This document shows, piece after piece, positions 24,280-34,028 of a stretch of DNA of 64,000 bases. The notes beneath the pieces were generated by a model. The model had not been told where the DNA came from. It did no database searches and saw only the letters and a program-made list of their open reading frames with translations. Within the stretch, counting starts at the first letter, position 1. Each line of letters begins with the position of its first letter. Source of the stretch: Glebionis coronaria (Eukaryota > Streptophyta > Magnoliopsida > Asterales > Asteraceae); the NCBI GenBank assembly GCA_025667525.1, contig CM046877.1, forward strand, positions 262,977,706 to 263,041,705, given 5' to 3'. The position numbers were made by a program, and so were the translations under genes.

Positions 24280-24753
24280 TTAATTCGCTTCCTCCATCTT
24301 GCTGTATGAGTCAATATCAGCTTCCTCCAATGTAGGTAAGTCGATGTTACCATTGCTGGCATCCTCGTTAATGATTGAGACAAGCTTCGGCATTTTGTGA
24401 ATCCTGTTTCCAAATGTATCTGGGTCATGCAAACTGAATCAAAATGTAAGCAATTGATGTGAATCCTGTTTCCAAATGTATCTGGGTCATGCAAACTGAA
24501 TCAAAATGTAAGCAATTGATGTCTCGAACGACATCACCAAGACTTTCAAAGACTAGTCGTTCTTATATCGCCAGCTCTTTTAAGTCCTCCGCAATTGGGT
24601 TCTCAGGGTTGATGTCTATAGTCTTCTTGCTTGTCATGTAGCCAGCCATACCCGACACTTTTTAAAGCTCGTACCTTCTTGATTCTTACTGCGTACCACA
24701 CCGTCTGAGACAATCACCTTTTCCAACTTGTCGCCAAGAACACCCTTGATCAT
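24280..24753 (-). pseudogene. HSP90 C-terminal pseudogene fragment
   Basis: The minus strand carries broken pieces of cytosolic HSP90 in the right order: MIKGVLGDKLEKVIVSD (24753-24700), MAGYMTSKKT and INPENPIAEDLKELA (about 24649-24570), then DPDTFGNRIHKM and PLEEAD-like LPTLEEAD ending SKMEEAN (to 24280). The functional tail would end MEEVD, the co-chaperone docking motif. The GEYGWTANMERIMKAQ segment is missing, the frame changes several times, and a 62-bp tandem duplication interrupts the FGNRIH region. No N-terminal ATPase or middle domain is present. I infer a dead fragment from a duplication or retrocopy; too little remains to say which. Confidence 0.85.
24397..24521. repeat. 62-bp tandem duplication in the HSP90 fragment
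   Basis: The word GTGAATCCTGTTTCCAAATG starts at 24397 and again at 24459, and the copies are identical to CAAGCAATTGATG-like ends (TAAGCAATTGATG). It duplicates the DPDTFGNRIH coding segment. Confidence 0.9.
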
Positions 24754-25346
24754 CTCTGTAAATTATCAAGATCTCAGGATTTACGTATAAAGAATACAAG
24801 AAAAAGTAACATGTTGGAAAATTCAAGAAACATGAATAAAAGAATAAAATAATACCGGCAAAATACGAGTTATCACAGCTAGATCTTGAACAAAGTATAT
24901 TACTTAACAAAAACCAAGACAAGGGAAAACCCTTGTGGGTTCTTTAGCCATCGACTACAAGGAAAAGAGAGGAGGATTTTGGTTTTCAAGTTATGACAAA
25001 GTTATCAACATCCCTTTGTTTATATAGTAGAAGACTTAGGTTAATTAAGGGAATTTTTTTATCTTTCTTAACAACCAAATAATCCTTCTAGAAAATTTCT
25101 CTTCTTTCCCTTTTGGTGTAGTTGGCCGATTGTCTCCAAACACCCCTTGTGATTGAATTTTTGACTTTCTAGATTAATCTATTAGTAATTAGATTAATTA
25201 CCCTAAAGTCTTAAGTCTTATTAATTAATCCTTGTTAAACCTTTTAACTTATTAACTAATTATCGTTAAGTAAACACTTTTATCAAAATAAGATTATACA
25301 ATAAATATAGCCATATTATATTGTATATCTTAATAAAAGATGATAT
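24754..25346. other. AT-rich spacer, no gene seen
   Basis: I see no coding sequence. A TTTATATAGT box near 25019 and a TTGGCCGA patch near 25124 are loosely like parts of the Copia-C LTR, so an old LTR remnant is possible but unproven. The last five bases (GATAT) would be the left target duplication of the outer Copia. Confidence 0.4.
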
Positions 25347-25849
25347 TGTTGATCCCAAACTTAGATCGATTTAGCTTGTGTAAACGAGATTAAATCAAGT
25401 TAAACACGTAGAGAAACTTTGTTGTATATGAAACAATTCAAGTATTATGCGGAATTAATACTCAAACAAGAACACACAAACAAGATAAACCAACCTTTCA
25501 CTTTGATTGATAAATCGAACTTGTGTACAATGAAAGTGTAAAACGTATATTAAACTAAAACCTAAAGGCCTCCTTTTATAGATTAAGGAACCTTGTACAA
25601 GAGTCTACGTATCAGCTATTCTTGGTAAATATAAACATAGGAAATACATTGTCGAACATATCTTTACTAGAAACATACTAGAAACATAAAACGTGTAAAC
25701 TAAGTCTTTTATCAGTGCTTGACTTCTTCTTATCAACGCTTGACTTCTTCCTGTCAACGCTTGTCCTGTCAACGCTTGATTTCTTCTTATCAACGTTCAG
25801 ATTGCTCTTGTCAGCGTCCAAGTGTCTTGACTACATTTTATTCCCAACA
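25347..25849 (-). repeat. 3' LTR of the outer Copia (503 bp)
   Basis: On the minus strand it starts TGTTGGGAATAAAATG directly after a polypurine tract (TTTAGGGGAGGAT) and ends GTTTGGGATCAACA at 25347. A CTATAAAAGGA TATA box lies at 25571-25581 (-). Upstream of it, in U3, five or six copies of the word AGCGTTGACA cluster at 25709-25818. The second LTR is outside the window, so the outer edge is inferred from the TG..CA ends. Confidence 0.75.
25709..25818 (-). promoter_or_regulatory. cluster of AGCGTTGACA words in U3 of the outer Copia LTR
   Basis: Forward-strand copies are TATCAACGCT (25731), TGTCAACGCT (25752 and 25767), TATCAACGTT (25789) and TGTCAGCGTC (25809), plus a degenerate one at 25709. 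They sit about 130-240 bp upstream of the element's TATA box, where enhancers of LTR promoters lie. No regulatory role is shown by the sequence itself. Confidence 0.6.
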
Positions 25850-25901
25850 ATCCTCCCCTAAACTTGATATCTACTCTAGTAATCAAGTTTCAGAATAAAA
25901 A

Positions 25902-26136
25902 CTAAGAACTAGGAGGATTCTTACAAATCTTATCATATTGGAAATAAATATATCTAATCAAATCTTTGGCCACGTCACTTGAGTAGTCAATTTCCAGCTG
26001 TGTTGTCATCATTTTCTTCAAAACTTCTTTGGACATAGGATACTCAGCATCCACAAGAAGATACTCAGAAAACTTTGTAGTACTCAAATGATACACACCA
26101 GCTGCTGAATGTAGACGCCATTAAAGTCCACTGATA
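25902..26136 (-). pseudogene. extra ORF of the outer Copia, C-terminal island
   Basis: The frame ends KNPPSS and stop at 25902, just upstream of the polypurine tract. It contains YHLSTTKFSEYLLVDAEYP, the usual tail of this class of extra ORF. It is cut from its middle part by the Copia-A insertion at 26142. Confidence 0.75.
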
Positions 26137-26542
26137 TCATCTGTTAATGCAATAATGCCTAAAAACGTTACTTGCATTTTTCGGTCTCGCTTTGTTTTGA
26201 TTACGACAATATGTAAAAACAAGCATTTACGAAAACAACAAAAAACGAATTCTTGAGTTCAAGTATTTTTCATTTTACCCATTTTCACTTAAGGTATGGA
26301 TAAACAAGTACTAACCTTAATCAAGTGATCAAGTGATTTAATCTTTTCTTAAAACTCACTTTTTATTAAGTGTGACAAGTTTTTATTAAACTTTCTTTTT
26401 AAGAAAATGCTTTATTAAATTAATTATTTGAAAATTTGAAAATGGCATATTCTTATTTGGTTAAGAATATTCTATCAGGATATTTTTTAAGCCAGATATG
26501 ACCTCCACCACTAAAAGACAAAAAGGGAGCGGAGTCTAGTCC

Positions 26543-26615
26543 GGCGGTACCTTAGCCCCTAGGCGGTACCTTATCGATAAGGTACCGCGGGCTAAGATAA
26601 GGTACCGCGGGCAGA
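26543..26615 (+). promoter_or_regulatory. palindromic GGTACC cassette upstream of the Copia-A TATA box
   Basis: Four GGTACC cores lie within about 70 bp. The middle pair forms a perfect 26-bp palindrome at 26563-26588 (GCGGTACCTTATC followed by its own mirror complement). The cassette ends with GATAAGGTACCGCGGGCAGA (26596-26615), a 20-mer found again unchanged in gag at 28961-28980. Its position 25-95 bp before TATAAATA suits an upstream activating sequence; that role is an inference. Confidence 0.75.
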
Positions 26616-26638
26616 TATAGCCGTTGGCCTTCTTGTCC

Positions 26639-26646
26639 TATAAATA
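26639..26646 (+). promoter_or_regulatory. Copia-A LTR TATA box
   Basis: TATAAATA in a GC-poor context about 500 bp into the LTR; the same box is at 34526-34533 in the 3' LTR. Transcription would start about 30 bp downstream. Confidence 0.7.
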
Positions 26647-27362
26647 GTGGACCATTCTCAGCTTTTCAACTCACCTCTTTTGCACATTTATTTCCAGATT
26701 CAAAACCCTTCTTTAATCACTCAAATCTTTGATCATTTGTTTGATTACTACTTGTTTAAGAAGTGAATCTTGTTCTTCAATCTCTTCCTCTCCAAGTGCA
26801 AAGAGAAGAACACTATCCTTGTGAAGTGTTGAGTCCACCACCAAAGATCCATTGAAGATCTAATTTTATACATTTGTAGTTGTGTCATAGTTGTGAAGAT
26901 CCAAGTAGTTGTATCTATTTGGAAGTTGTGTATGTACTAAGTATAGTTGTGTAGATTGGTCCTAGCTACGATTAGGGCTCGACTTTTAGCTTAGAGTCGG
27001 AAATTGGTTAAGCGACGTGTACGGTTTTCTCCACCATAAGGAGCTTGTTGTGTAGTGAACTCTCGAGTAAGGAGTACTTGAGGAGTGGAGTAGGGACGAG
27101 GAGTGAGCTTCGTTTCTGAACCACTATAAATCCTTGGTGTTCGGTTTGATCTTTCTTTACCCTTAACTCTTTACATTCTTTATTCTTTGTGCATATACTT
27201 TTGTTAGTATTAGCTTAACTACACTATCATTGTTCATATTGTGCATAAGAAGATTTCACATATTTCCTCAAGCCTAAGTTTTTGAAAAATGATTTTTGGA
27301 AACCACATTTTAACAAGTAAATATAAGAAACTATTCAACCCTCCCCTTCTAGTTTCTACAAT

Positions 27363-27374
27363 TGGTATCAGAGC
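27363..27374 (+). other. Copia-A primer binding site
   Basis: TGGTATCAGAGC lies two bases after the LTR end and matches the initiator-Met tRNA 3' end perfectly. Confidence 0.95.
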
Positions 27375-27427
27375 GGGTTGCTCAAGAATTTTTAAAGTAT
27401 ATTGTATTTTAAAACTTGAATCGATCT

Positions 27428-29469
27428 ATGGATTCCAACAAATACCTAGAAGGGCAATCTATGTAAATACCACCACTTTTTGAAACCGATAGTTTTATTT
27501 ATTGGAAAAATAGATTTGAAACTTATGTGAAATTAAAAGATTTAGATCTTTAGCATGTTATTACCAATGGTGATTTTTTACCCTTTCAATTTAATGAAGT
27601 TTCTAAAACAAAAGAATTGGTCACTTTTGACAAAGCTAATGATGAAACTAAAAAGAAACTTTCAAAAAATAATGAGGCTAAAATGGTGATTTATAATGCT
27701 TTACCTTAGAAAGAGTATGAAAGGATTTTTATGTGTGAAACCGCTAAAGATATTTGGAACACTCTTTTAGTAACCCACCAAGGTAATAGCGAAGTCAAAG
27801 AAAGCAAAATCGATCTTCTTGTCCAACAATATGAACAATTTGTCATCTTAGAAGATGAAACTATTGATAGTGCATTTGCTAGGTTTAACACTATTATTAC
27901 TAGTCTAAAAGCACTTGATGAAGGTTTTTCTAGCAAGAACAATGTTAGGAAGTTTCTAAGGGCTTTACATCCAAAGTGGAGAGCAAAAGTCACGGCGATT
28001 GAAGAGTCGAAAGATCTCTCAACTTTATCACTCGATGAACTCATAGGAAACTTGAAGGTTCATGAGATGATAATTTTGAAGGACTCGGAATTAGTGAAAA
28101 CCAAGAGTGAAAGGAAATCTCTTGCACTTAAAGCCAAGAAGGCACAAAGTGACCATGATAGTTCCTCGGATAGCGATGACGAGGAGTATGCATTGGCGGT
28201 GAGAGATTTCAAGAAGTTCTTCAAGAGACGAGGTCAACACGTTAGGCAACCCAACAATGACAAGAAACCATTCTCAAAGAATCGGTTTGCCAAGAACGAA
28301 AAAGGCGATAGATATTGCTTTAGATGTGGTGATCCAAATCACTTCATTGGTGATTGTCCAAAGCCCGCTCGTGATAAGAACCACAAGACGTTCGTTAGTG
28401 GAGCTTGGAGTGATAGCGGTGAAGATGATGATGACTACCCCAAAGAGGAGAAATGTCTTATGGCTCACACTTCTAAAGAGGTACATTCCGAAACCGAATA
28501 TTATAGCAATGATAGTTCCACTCTTGATGATATTGAATTTGAAGGCAAATATGATAGTTTACACAAACTTAGTCTTAAATTCATAGAAAAGAATAAAACC
28601 TTAAAATCAACCAAAACTAAGCTTGAAAATGAGATCAATGAACTTAGGGAGAAATTGGCTAAACTTGAGAAAAATAAAGAGGTTGATTTAAGTTGCTTAA
28701 GTTGTGAGAAACTTAGATTAGAGAATGAAGATCTCAAGAGCACCTCCATTAAATTGGAAAAGTTCATGAAAGGTACTAGTGCTCTTGATGATATGTTAAA
28801 CAAACAAGTTCATTCTAAGGAAAGACTTGGTCTAGGTTTTAACCCAAATGAAGCCTCAACTAGTGAACCAAAACAACTCAGGTTTTCACAAAAAACGCCC
28901 ACTGTACGCGGTTCCAAATTGTATGGCGCGGTTCCTTATCACTATGGAACCGCCGCCATAGATAAGGTACCGCGGGCAGAGGATGATTTTGGTGAAAATT
29001 CTGAACGTTCTGAAAAATCTAAGTTAGATGAAAAACCAAAGCATCTTATTGTTAATAAGGTAAAATTACCCATACTTGACGACAATGCTATTGATAAGTT
29101 CTACAAGCCATTAAGTAAACCTTTCATGGGAAATAGAAGTTTATTAAGACCATCTTCTACTCCACCTAAAATACGGAATGAGTCTAAGCCTAGAAGTAGA
29201 ACGACAACGCCTAGAAGAGATAATCAAAACAATTCACGGTCTAGAAGTAAAACTCCAACACCTAGAAGGAATAATCATAACTCTAAACCTAGATCAAACA
29301 CACCTAGGAGAAATAATGAACAACAAAATGGTTACATGAATTACTACCCTCCTCCATTTTGTTCTACATGGGGAACCCCTCCTTCATTCATGCATCCCAA
29401 CCAAATGCAAGGGATGTTTGGAACTAACAATTTTGGACCCATGAGATATTGGGGACCAAATGTTTGATC
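27428..29469 (+). pseudogene. Copia-A gag with three nonsense codons
   Basis: Gag starts at ATG 27428 (MDSNKYLEGQSM) and stays in one frame to the stop at 29465-29467, but in-frame stops occur at 27464, 27551 and 27707. After the last stop the frame is open for 578 codons: a UBN2-type capsid part, a zinc knuckle [14 protein letters not shown] (near 28315), a coiled-coil-like Lys/Glu-rich segment, a serine/arginine-rich tail with TPRRNN repeats, and an aromatic C-terminus. The segment at 28911-28980 carries the GGTACC cassette also seen in the LTR. Gag would form the RNA-packaging particle. Pol follows in another frame. Confidence 0.85.
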
Positions 29470-29493
29470 TTGTGTGTTGTTACCTAGATATGC

Positions 29494-32400
29494 TTGGGAA
29501 TTAATTTGGAGCCCGACGAGTGGATTAAGGATAGTGGATGTTCTAAACACATGACGGGTAATCGAAGTTTGTTCTCGCATTACAAAGCATATGATGGAGG
29601 TAACGTCACATTTGCTAGTAGTCTACGTGGTAATATCATTGGCAAAGGTACGGTTTCTCTTGACTCCATGACCATTGAAAATGTTGAGCACGTAGATAAC
29701 TTAGGGTTTAACCTTTTAAGTATAGGTCAAATTTGTGATAATAAGTGTAAGGTCATCTTTTCGGAACATGACAGTGAAATCGTAAAAGATGGAAAAGTCA
29801 TTGGAAAAGGTGTTAGAAAGCATGGGCTTTATGTCATGAAGGTTAATAGGAAGTCAAAAGACAACATATGTCTTGCGACTATAGATGATAGTTCTACTCT
29901 TTGGCATAGGAGATTAGGCCACGCTAATATGCGTTTAATTCAATCTTTAGTCTCTAAGGAGTTGGTAAGACACCTCCCTAAGATTAAGTTTGATAGTCAC
30001 TTTTGTGATGCTTGCAAAGTTGGAAAGCAAGTTCACTCAAGTCACAAAGTTAAGAATTTGGTTTCGACCTCTCGGTGCTTAGAGCTCCTACATATGGATC
30101 TTTTTGGACCTTCCGCCATACGGAGTTATGGAGGTAACCTTTATACCATAGTTATAGTTGATGACTATTCTAGATTCACTTGGACTAGATTTTTGGCATC
30201 TAAAAATGAAGCTTTCGATCATTTCGAAATCTTTAGTCGAAGAATTCAAAATCAACTAGGATGTTCAATTGTTTCTATTAGGACGGATCATGGTAGGAAA
30301 TTTGATAATGAAGTGCAATTTGGTGCCTTTTGTGAAGCTCATGGTATTACCCATAACTTCTCGGCTCCTCGCACTCCACAATCAAATGGGGTAGTTGAAA
30401 GGAAGAATAGGACTCTCCAAGAGATGAGTAGGACGATGTTAAACGAGCAATCCTTGCCTCAAATTTTTTGGTGCAATGCCGTGGACACATCGACTTATAT
30501 TCTCAACCGAATTCTTATTCGACCTTTCCTAGGAAAGACCCCCTATGAGATTCTTAAAGTTAAGAAGCCCTCATTGGAATACTTTAGGGTGTTTGGAAGC
30601 AAGTGCTTTATCCTCAACACCAAATACTACCTTACCAAGTTTGACCCAAAGTCTTACGAAGGTATCCTTTTAGGTTATTCCCAAACTAGTAAAGCCTACA
30701 TAGTCCTAAATAGAACCTCAGGGGTTATTGAAGAATCACTCAACGTAAACTTTGATGAAACCCCTCCTTCACCCAAGACACCACCATTGGTTGATGATGA
30801 CTTGGATGAATTAGAAGTAGTTAAAGCCAAAGAGGTTAGAAAAATAGGAGTTGAAGACCTTAGTGTTGAAAAGGAAGTAAACATTAAGGAATCTAGGGAT
30901 CATACTATCAATAATGTCATTGGTGACTTAAATAAAAGGACCCTAAGATCTCAAGTCCAAAACCAAAGCAACTTCTTTTGTTTTGTCTCCTTGATTGAAC
31001 CAAAGAATGTTAAAGAAGCTTTGACGGATGAGAGTTGGGTCATTGCAATGCAAGAAGAATTGAATCAATTCGTTGCCAATGATGTTTGGGAACTTGTTCC
31101 TCCACCTAGAAGTTCTACCATTATAGGAACCAAATGGGTATATAGGAATAAGTTAGATGAGAATGGTGTTGTGTCTCGTAACAAGGCTAGACTTGTAGCT
31201 CAAGGCTATAATCAACAAGAAGGGATTGATTATGACGAGACATATGCACCGGTAGCTAGATTAGAATCCATTAGAATCCTTTTAGCCTACGCTTGTGCCT
31301 TAGATTTTAAGCTTCAACAAATGGATGTAAAGAGTGCATTTCTTAACGGTTTGATCAATGAGGAGGTATATGTGGCTCAACCTCCCGGCTTCATTGATTT
31401 TGAGAAACCGGACCATGTTTACAAGCTTAAGAAAGCACTTTATGGACTCAAACAAGCACCCAAAGCTTGGTATGATAGACTTAAAGCGTTTCTTGTTAAA
31501 CATGAGTATACCATGGGAATGGTAGACAATACACTCTTTACAAAGAAGAAAGGTCCTCACCTCATAATCGTACAAATATATGTTGATGATATTATATTTG
31601 GCTCAACTTGTCAAGAATTGTGTGATGACTTTGCCAAAATCATGCATGATGAGTTTGAAATGAGTATGATGGGGGAACTTAACTTCTTTTTAGGACTCCA
31701 AATTAAACAAATGGACGATGGTATTTTCTTTAGTCAATCTAAGTACGCTAAAGAAATGCTAAAGAAATTTGGATTAGAAGAATCTAGACCAATGAAGACC
31801 CCTATGGCCTCGGATACTAAACTCACCGTAGATGATGACTGTGAGTCGGTAGAAATCACCAAATATAGAGGTGTGATTGGTAGTTTGTTGTACCTAACGG
31901 CAAGTATACCGGATATCATGTTTAGTGTTTGCCTTTGTGCTCGCTTCCAAGAGGCTCCCAAAACCTCTCACCTTGAAGCGGTTAAGCGTATCTTCCGATA
32001 CATTAAAGGCACTATACATTTAGGATTATGGTATCCTAAAGGGACCGGCGTAGAAACCATTGTGTACGCGGACTCGGATCATGCGGGAGACTATGTGGAC
32101 CGGAAAAGCACTAGTGGAGTTTGTACCTTCATGGGTTGTTGTTTAACTTCTTGGTTCTCCAAGAAACAAACCGCTCTTGCAATATCCACCACGGAAGCCG
32201 AGTATGTGAGTGCCGGAAAAGCATGCCAACAAGCTCTATGGATGAAGCAAGCGCTTGTTGATTACGGGATTTCTCTTGATGATGTTCCCATCATGTGCGA
32301 TAATAAAGGCGCTATAGACCTAAGCAAGAATCCCGTGCAACATTCGCGAACCAAACACTTAGAAATTAGACACCATTTCCTTAGGGATAATGTTCAAAAG

Positions 32401-32526
32401 GGGAACATTTCTATTGAAAAGGTGCCCTCCGAGGACAACTTAGCCGATATCTTCACTAAGCCATTTAAGAGGGAACCTTTTAATTACTTGCGTCTAGGTC
32501 TAGGATTAATGGAACATCTTCCTTAA
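29494..32526 (+). CDS. Copia-A polyprotein (protease, integrase, RT, RNase H), intact frame
   Basis: The open frame is 1010 codons from 29494. Domains by residue: aspartic protease motif DSGCSKHMTG at about 13; pre-integrase LWHRRLGHAN at about 135; integrase catalytic core with HMDLFGP (about 200), RTDHGRKFDN (about 263) and SNGVVERKNR (about 298); RT with [11 protein letters not shown] (about 609) and catalytic YVDDIIFGS (about 696); RNase H with YADSDHAGDY (about 858) and TTEAEY (about 898). All key motifs are present and there is no internal stop. The methionine at 29494 is the first in the frame rather than a proven start; expression would normally depend on fusion with gag, which is in a different frame and carries nonsense codons. 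Confidence 0.9.
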   Translation: MGINLEPDEWIKDSGCSKHMTGNRSLFSHYKAYDGGNVTFASSLRGNIIGKGTVSLDSMTIENVEHVDNLGFNLLSIGQICDNKCKVIFSEHDSEIVKDGKVIGKGVRKHGLYVMKVNRKSKDNICLATIDDSSTLWHRRLGHANMRLIQSLVSKELVRHLPKIKFDSHFCDACKVGKQVHSSHKVKNLVSTSRCLELLHMDLFGPSAIRSYGGNLYTIVIVDDYSRFTWTRFLASKNEAFDHFEIFSRRIQNQLGCSIVSIRTDHGRKFDNEVQFGAFCEAHGITHNFSAPRTPQSNGVVERKNRTLQEMSRTMLNEQSLPQIFWCNAVDTSTYILNRILIRPFLGKTPYEILKVKKPSLEYFRVFGSKCFILNTKYYLTKFDPKSYEGILLGYSQTSKAYIVLNRTSGVIEESLNVNFDETPPSPKTPPLVDDDLDELEVVKAKEVRKIGVEDLSVEKEVNIKESRDHTINNVIGDLNKRTLRSQVQNQSNFFCFVSLIEPKNVKEALTDESWVIAMQEELNQFVANDVWELVPPPRSSTIIGTKWVYRNKLDENGVVSRNKARLVAQGYNQQEGIDYDETYAPVARLESIRILLAYACALDFKLQQMDVKSAFLNGLINEEVYVAQPPGFIDFEKPDHVYKLKKALYGLKQAPKAWYDRLKAFLVKHEYTMGMVDNTLFTKKKGPHLIIVQIYVDDIIFGSTCQELCDDFAKIMHDEFEMSMMGELNFFLGLQIKQMDDGIFFSQSKYAKEMLKKFGLEESRPMKTPMASDTKLTVDDDCESVEITKYRGVIGSLLYLTASIPDIMFSVCLCARFQEAPKTSHLEAVKRIFRYIKGTIHLGLWYPKGTGVETIVYADSDHAGDYVDRKSTSGVCTFMGCCLTSWFSKKQTALAISTTEAEYVSAGKACQQALWMKQALVDYGISLDDVPIMCDNKGAIDLSKNPVQHSRTKHLEIRHHFLRDNVQKGNISIEKVPSEDNLADIFTKPFKREPFNYLRLGLGLMEHLP

Positions 32527-32987
32527 TTTCTTTTATTTTTGTGTGTCTTCTTGTACCACTTTGAGTCATTGAGTCTTCCAAACTCTTTTTGAAAAACCCT
32601 CTCTTCTCCTTTTCAAAATTCTCAAAGTCTCTTTCGAAAATGGTTGAGAAATTCGTTTGACATTGTTAATTCAATCTAAAAATGATTTTTCATAGATTCT
32701 CGCTATTAATCTAGAGCTTACATAATTCATATGTATGATTCCCTCAAACATAGCAAGAACAAGATAGAATCATGGAGGATCATTGTGTCATGACTTAAGG
32801 TCTTGTCTTACACACCTCCTACATCGATTTTTTTTATCCATGTATTTTGGTCAAATCTCTATTTGGTAAGTTTGCATATGTTTTCTTTGTCTATCTTTGC
32901 TTTTAAGCATATCCCTATGATAAGTTAGACTAGAAAAATAAGATTTGCTGAAAAGTCTTCCTCCAAACACCAAACACTGCCTCTGCA

Positions 32988-33055
32988 GGCGGTTCCATAT
33001 GTAAACCGCGGTACCTTATTGATAAGGTACCGCCAGTCTAGATAAGGATCCGCCT
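32988..33055 (+). repeat. GGTACC cassette in the Copia-A 3' UTR
   Basis: It contains GCGGTACCTTATTG followed by its mirror at 33009-33034 (one centre base off a perfect palindrome), then GATAAGGATCCGCC. It is clearly related to the LTR cassette at 26543-26615. Confidence 0.8.
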
Positions 33056-33207
33056 ACAGTGCCTTCCTTTTTCAGGTTTTTGTCTGAAACTCCAGATTTG
33101 CTCCAACATTTTTGAGAATCTCTGTTTCAAACCCTTTGACCACCCCAAAAATACCCTAAGCCTTCCCTATTTAAACCATAAGCATTTTGCATTACTTCAC
33201 ATCCAAA

Positions 33208-33589
33208 ATGTCTTATTCTCTCAATGAAAGCCTTGAATCTCCTCCATTTTCTCCAATTGCTTTCAATCCCAACTCACCTAAAAACCATTACAATCCAAAC
33301 CCACCCAAGAACACTCTTAATCACATTTCTCCTACCAAGAATGTTAATTGTGGAACTTCTTTTCTTCCACCACCACCCCAGTAGTGTTCTTCCTCCTTCT
33401 CATGATAATGTCATGCATCATGGAACATATTGTCAATGTTGTCAATATCAACATCTTGCTATGGCACACATCTATGAGGAGTTGAGCTACATCAAGAGTC
33501 TCTTAATCAAGCCTCCTCTTCACAATGATTATGAGATCTCCAACAAGCCACCACCACCACCCTCTGCCATTACCTTGTCTTTCATATAA
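33208..33589 (+). pseudogene. possible small accessory ORF of Copia-A, frameshifted
   Basis: An ATG at 33208 opens a proline/serine/asparagine-rich frame that stops at 33384 after a run of prolines. A second frame continues from there to 33589 with Cys/His-rich HGTYCQCCQYQH, an amphipathic stretch and another proline run. The composition continues smoothly across the frame change, so one ancestral protein of about 120 residues is plausible. It is not similar to anything I recognise. It lies where SIRE-like elements keep their extra ORF. Confidence 0.35.
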
Positions 33590-34028
33590 GCATTGGTTGC
33601 TTATCCACAAGACACCAACTTCAAGCAAATCTTAGAATTATAGAATAACTAGGATTCGATTTATGATTTTGGCTTGTTTCTTTTTCCATACTTCTTTGTA
33701 TGATGTTCTTTTAGTAACCTATCTTGGATCTTTGTCTTTGTGTTTTCTTCTATTTTATTTTTTGTGACCTATTGCTATATATTGTTGGTTGTTTCTTTTG
33801 TTCAACTAACCCTTCTATGTAGCTTGTCACCATATCTCGATTCCTCGGTGCCCCAAGCTAGGGGAAGTAAGCACCAATGGGGAGTCTTTGCAAAGTCCGT
33901 TTCTTCAACACCGACTTGTGCAACCTTTTTGCTTCGACAAAGGGGGAGAAATGAATAAACTCGTCTTCGAAAATCTTGTTTTTTGTGAGATTGAGTTTAT
34001 GTATTGTCGGAATCAAAAAGGGGGAGAT

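Larger units (their letters stand above)
26142..27360 (+). repeat. Copia-A 5' LTR
   Basis: It begins TGTTAATGCAATAATGCC and ends AGTTTCTACA. A TATA box TATAAATA lies at 26639-26646. A palindromic GGTACC cassette sits at 26543-26615, immediately upstream of it. Confidence 0.95.
32527..34028 (+). other. Copia-A 3' untranslated region
   Basis: About 1.5 kb lies between pol and the 3' LTR. It holds another GGTACC cassette (32988-33055), a small open frame (33208-33384) with a possible continuation, and two purine tracts: AAAGGGGGAGAAATG near 33939 and AAAAAGGGGGAGAT at 34015-34028 against the LTR. The second is the polypurine tract that primes plus-strand synthesis. Confidence 0.8.
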
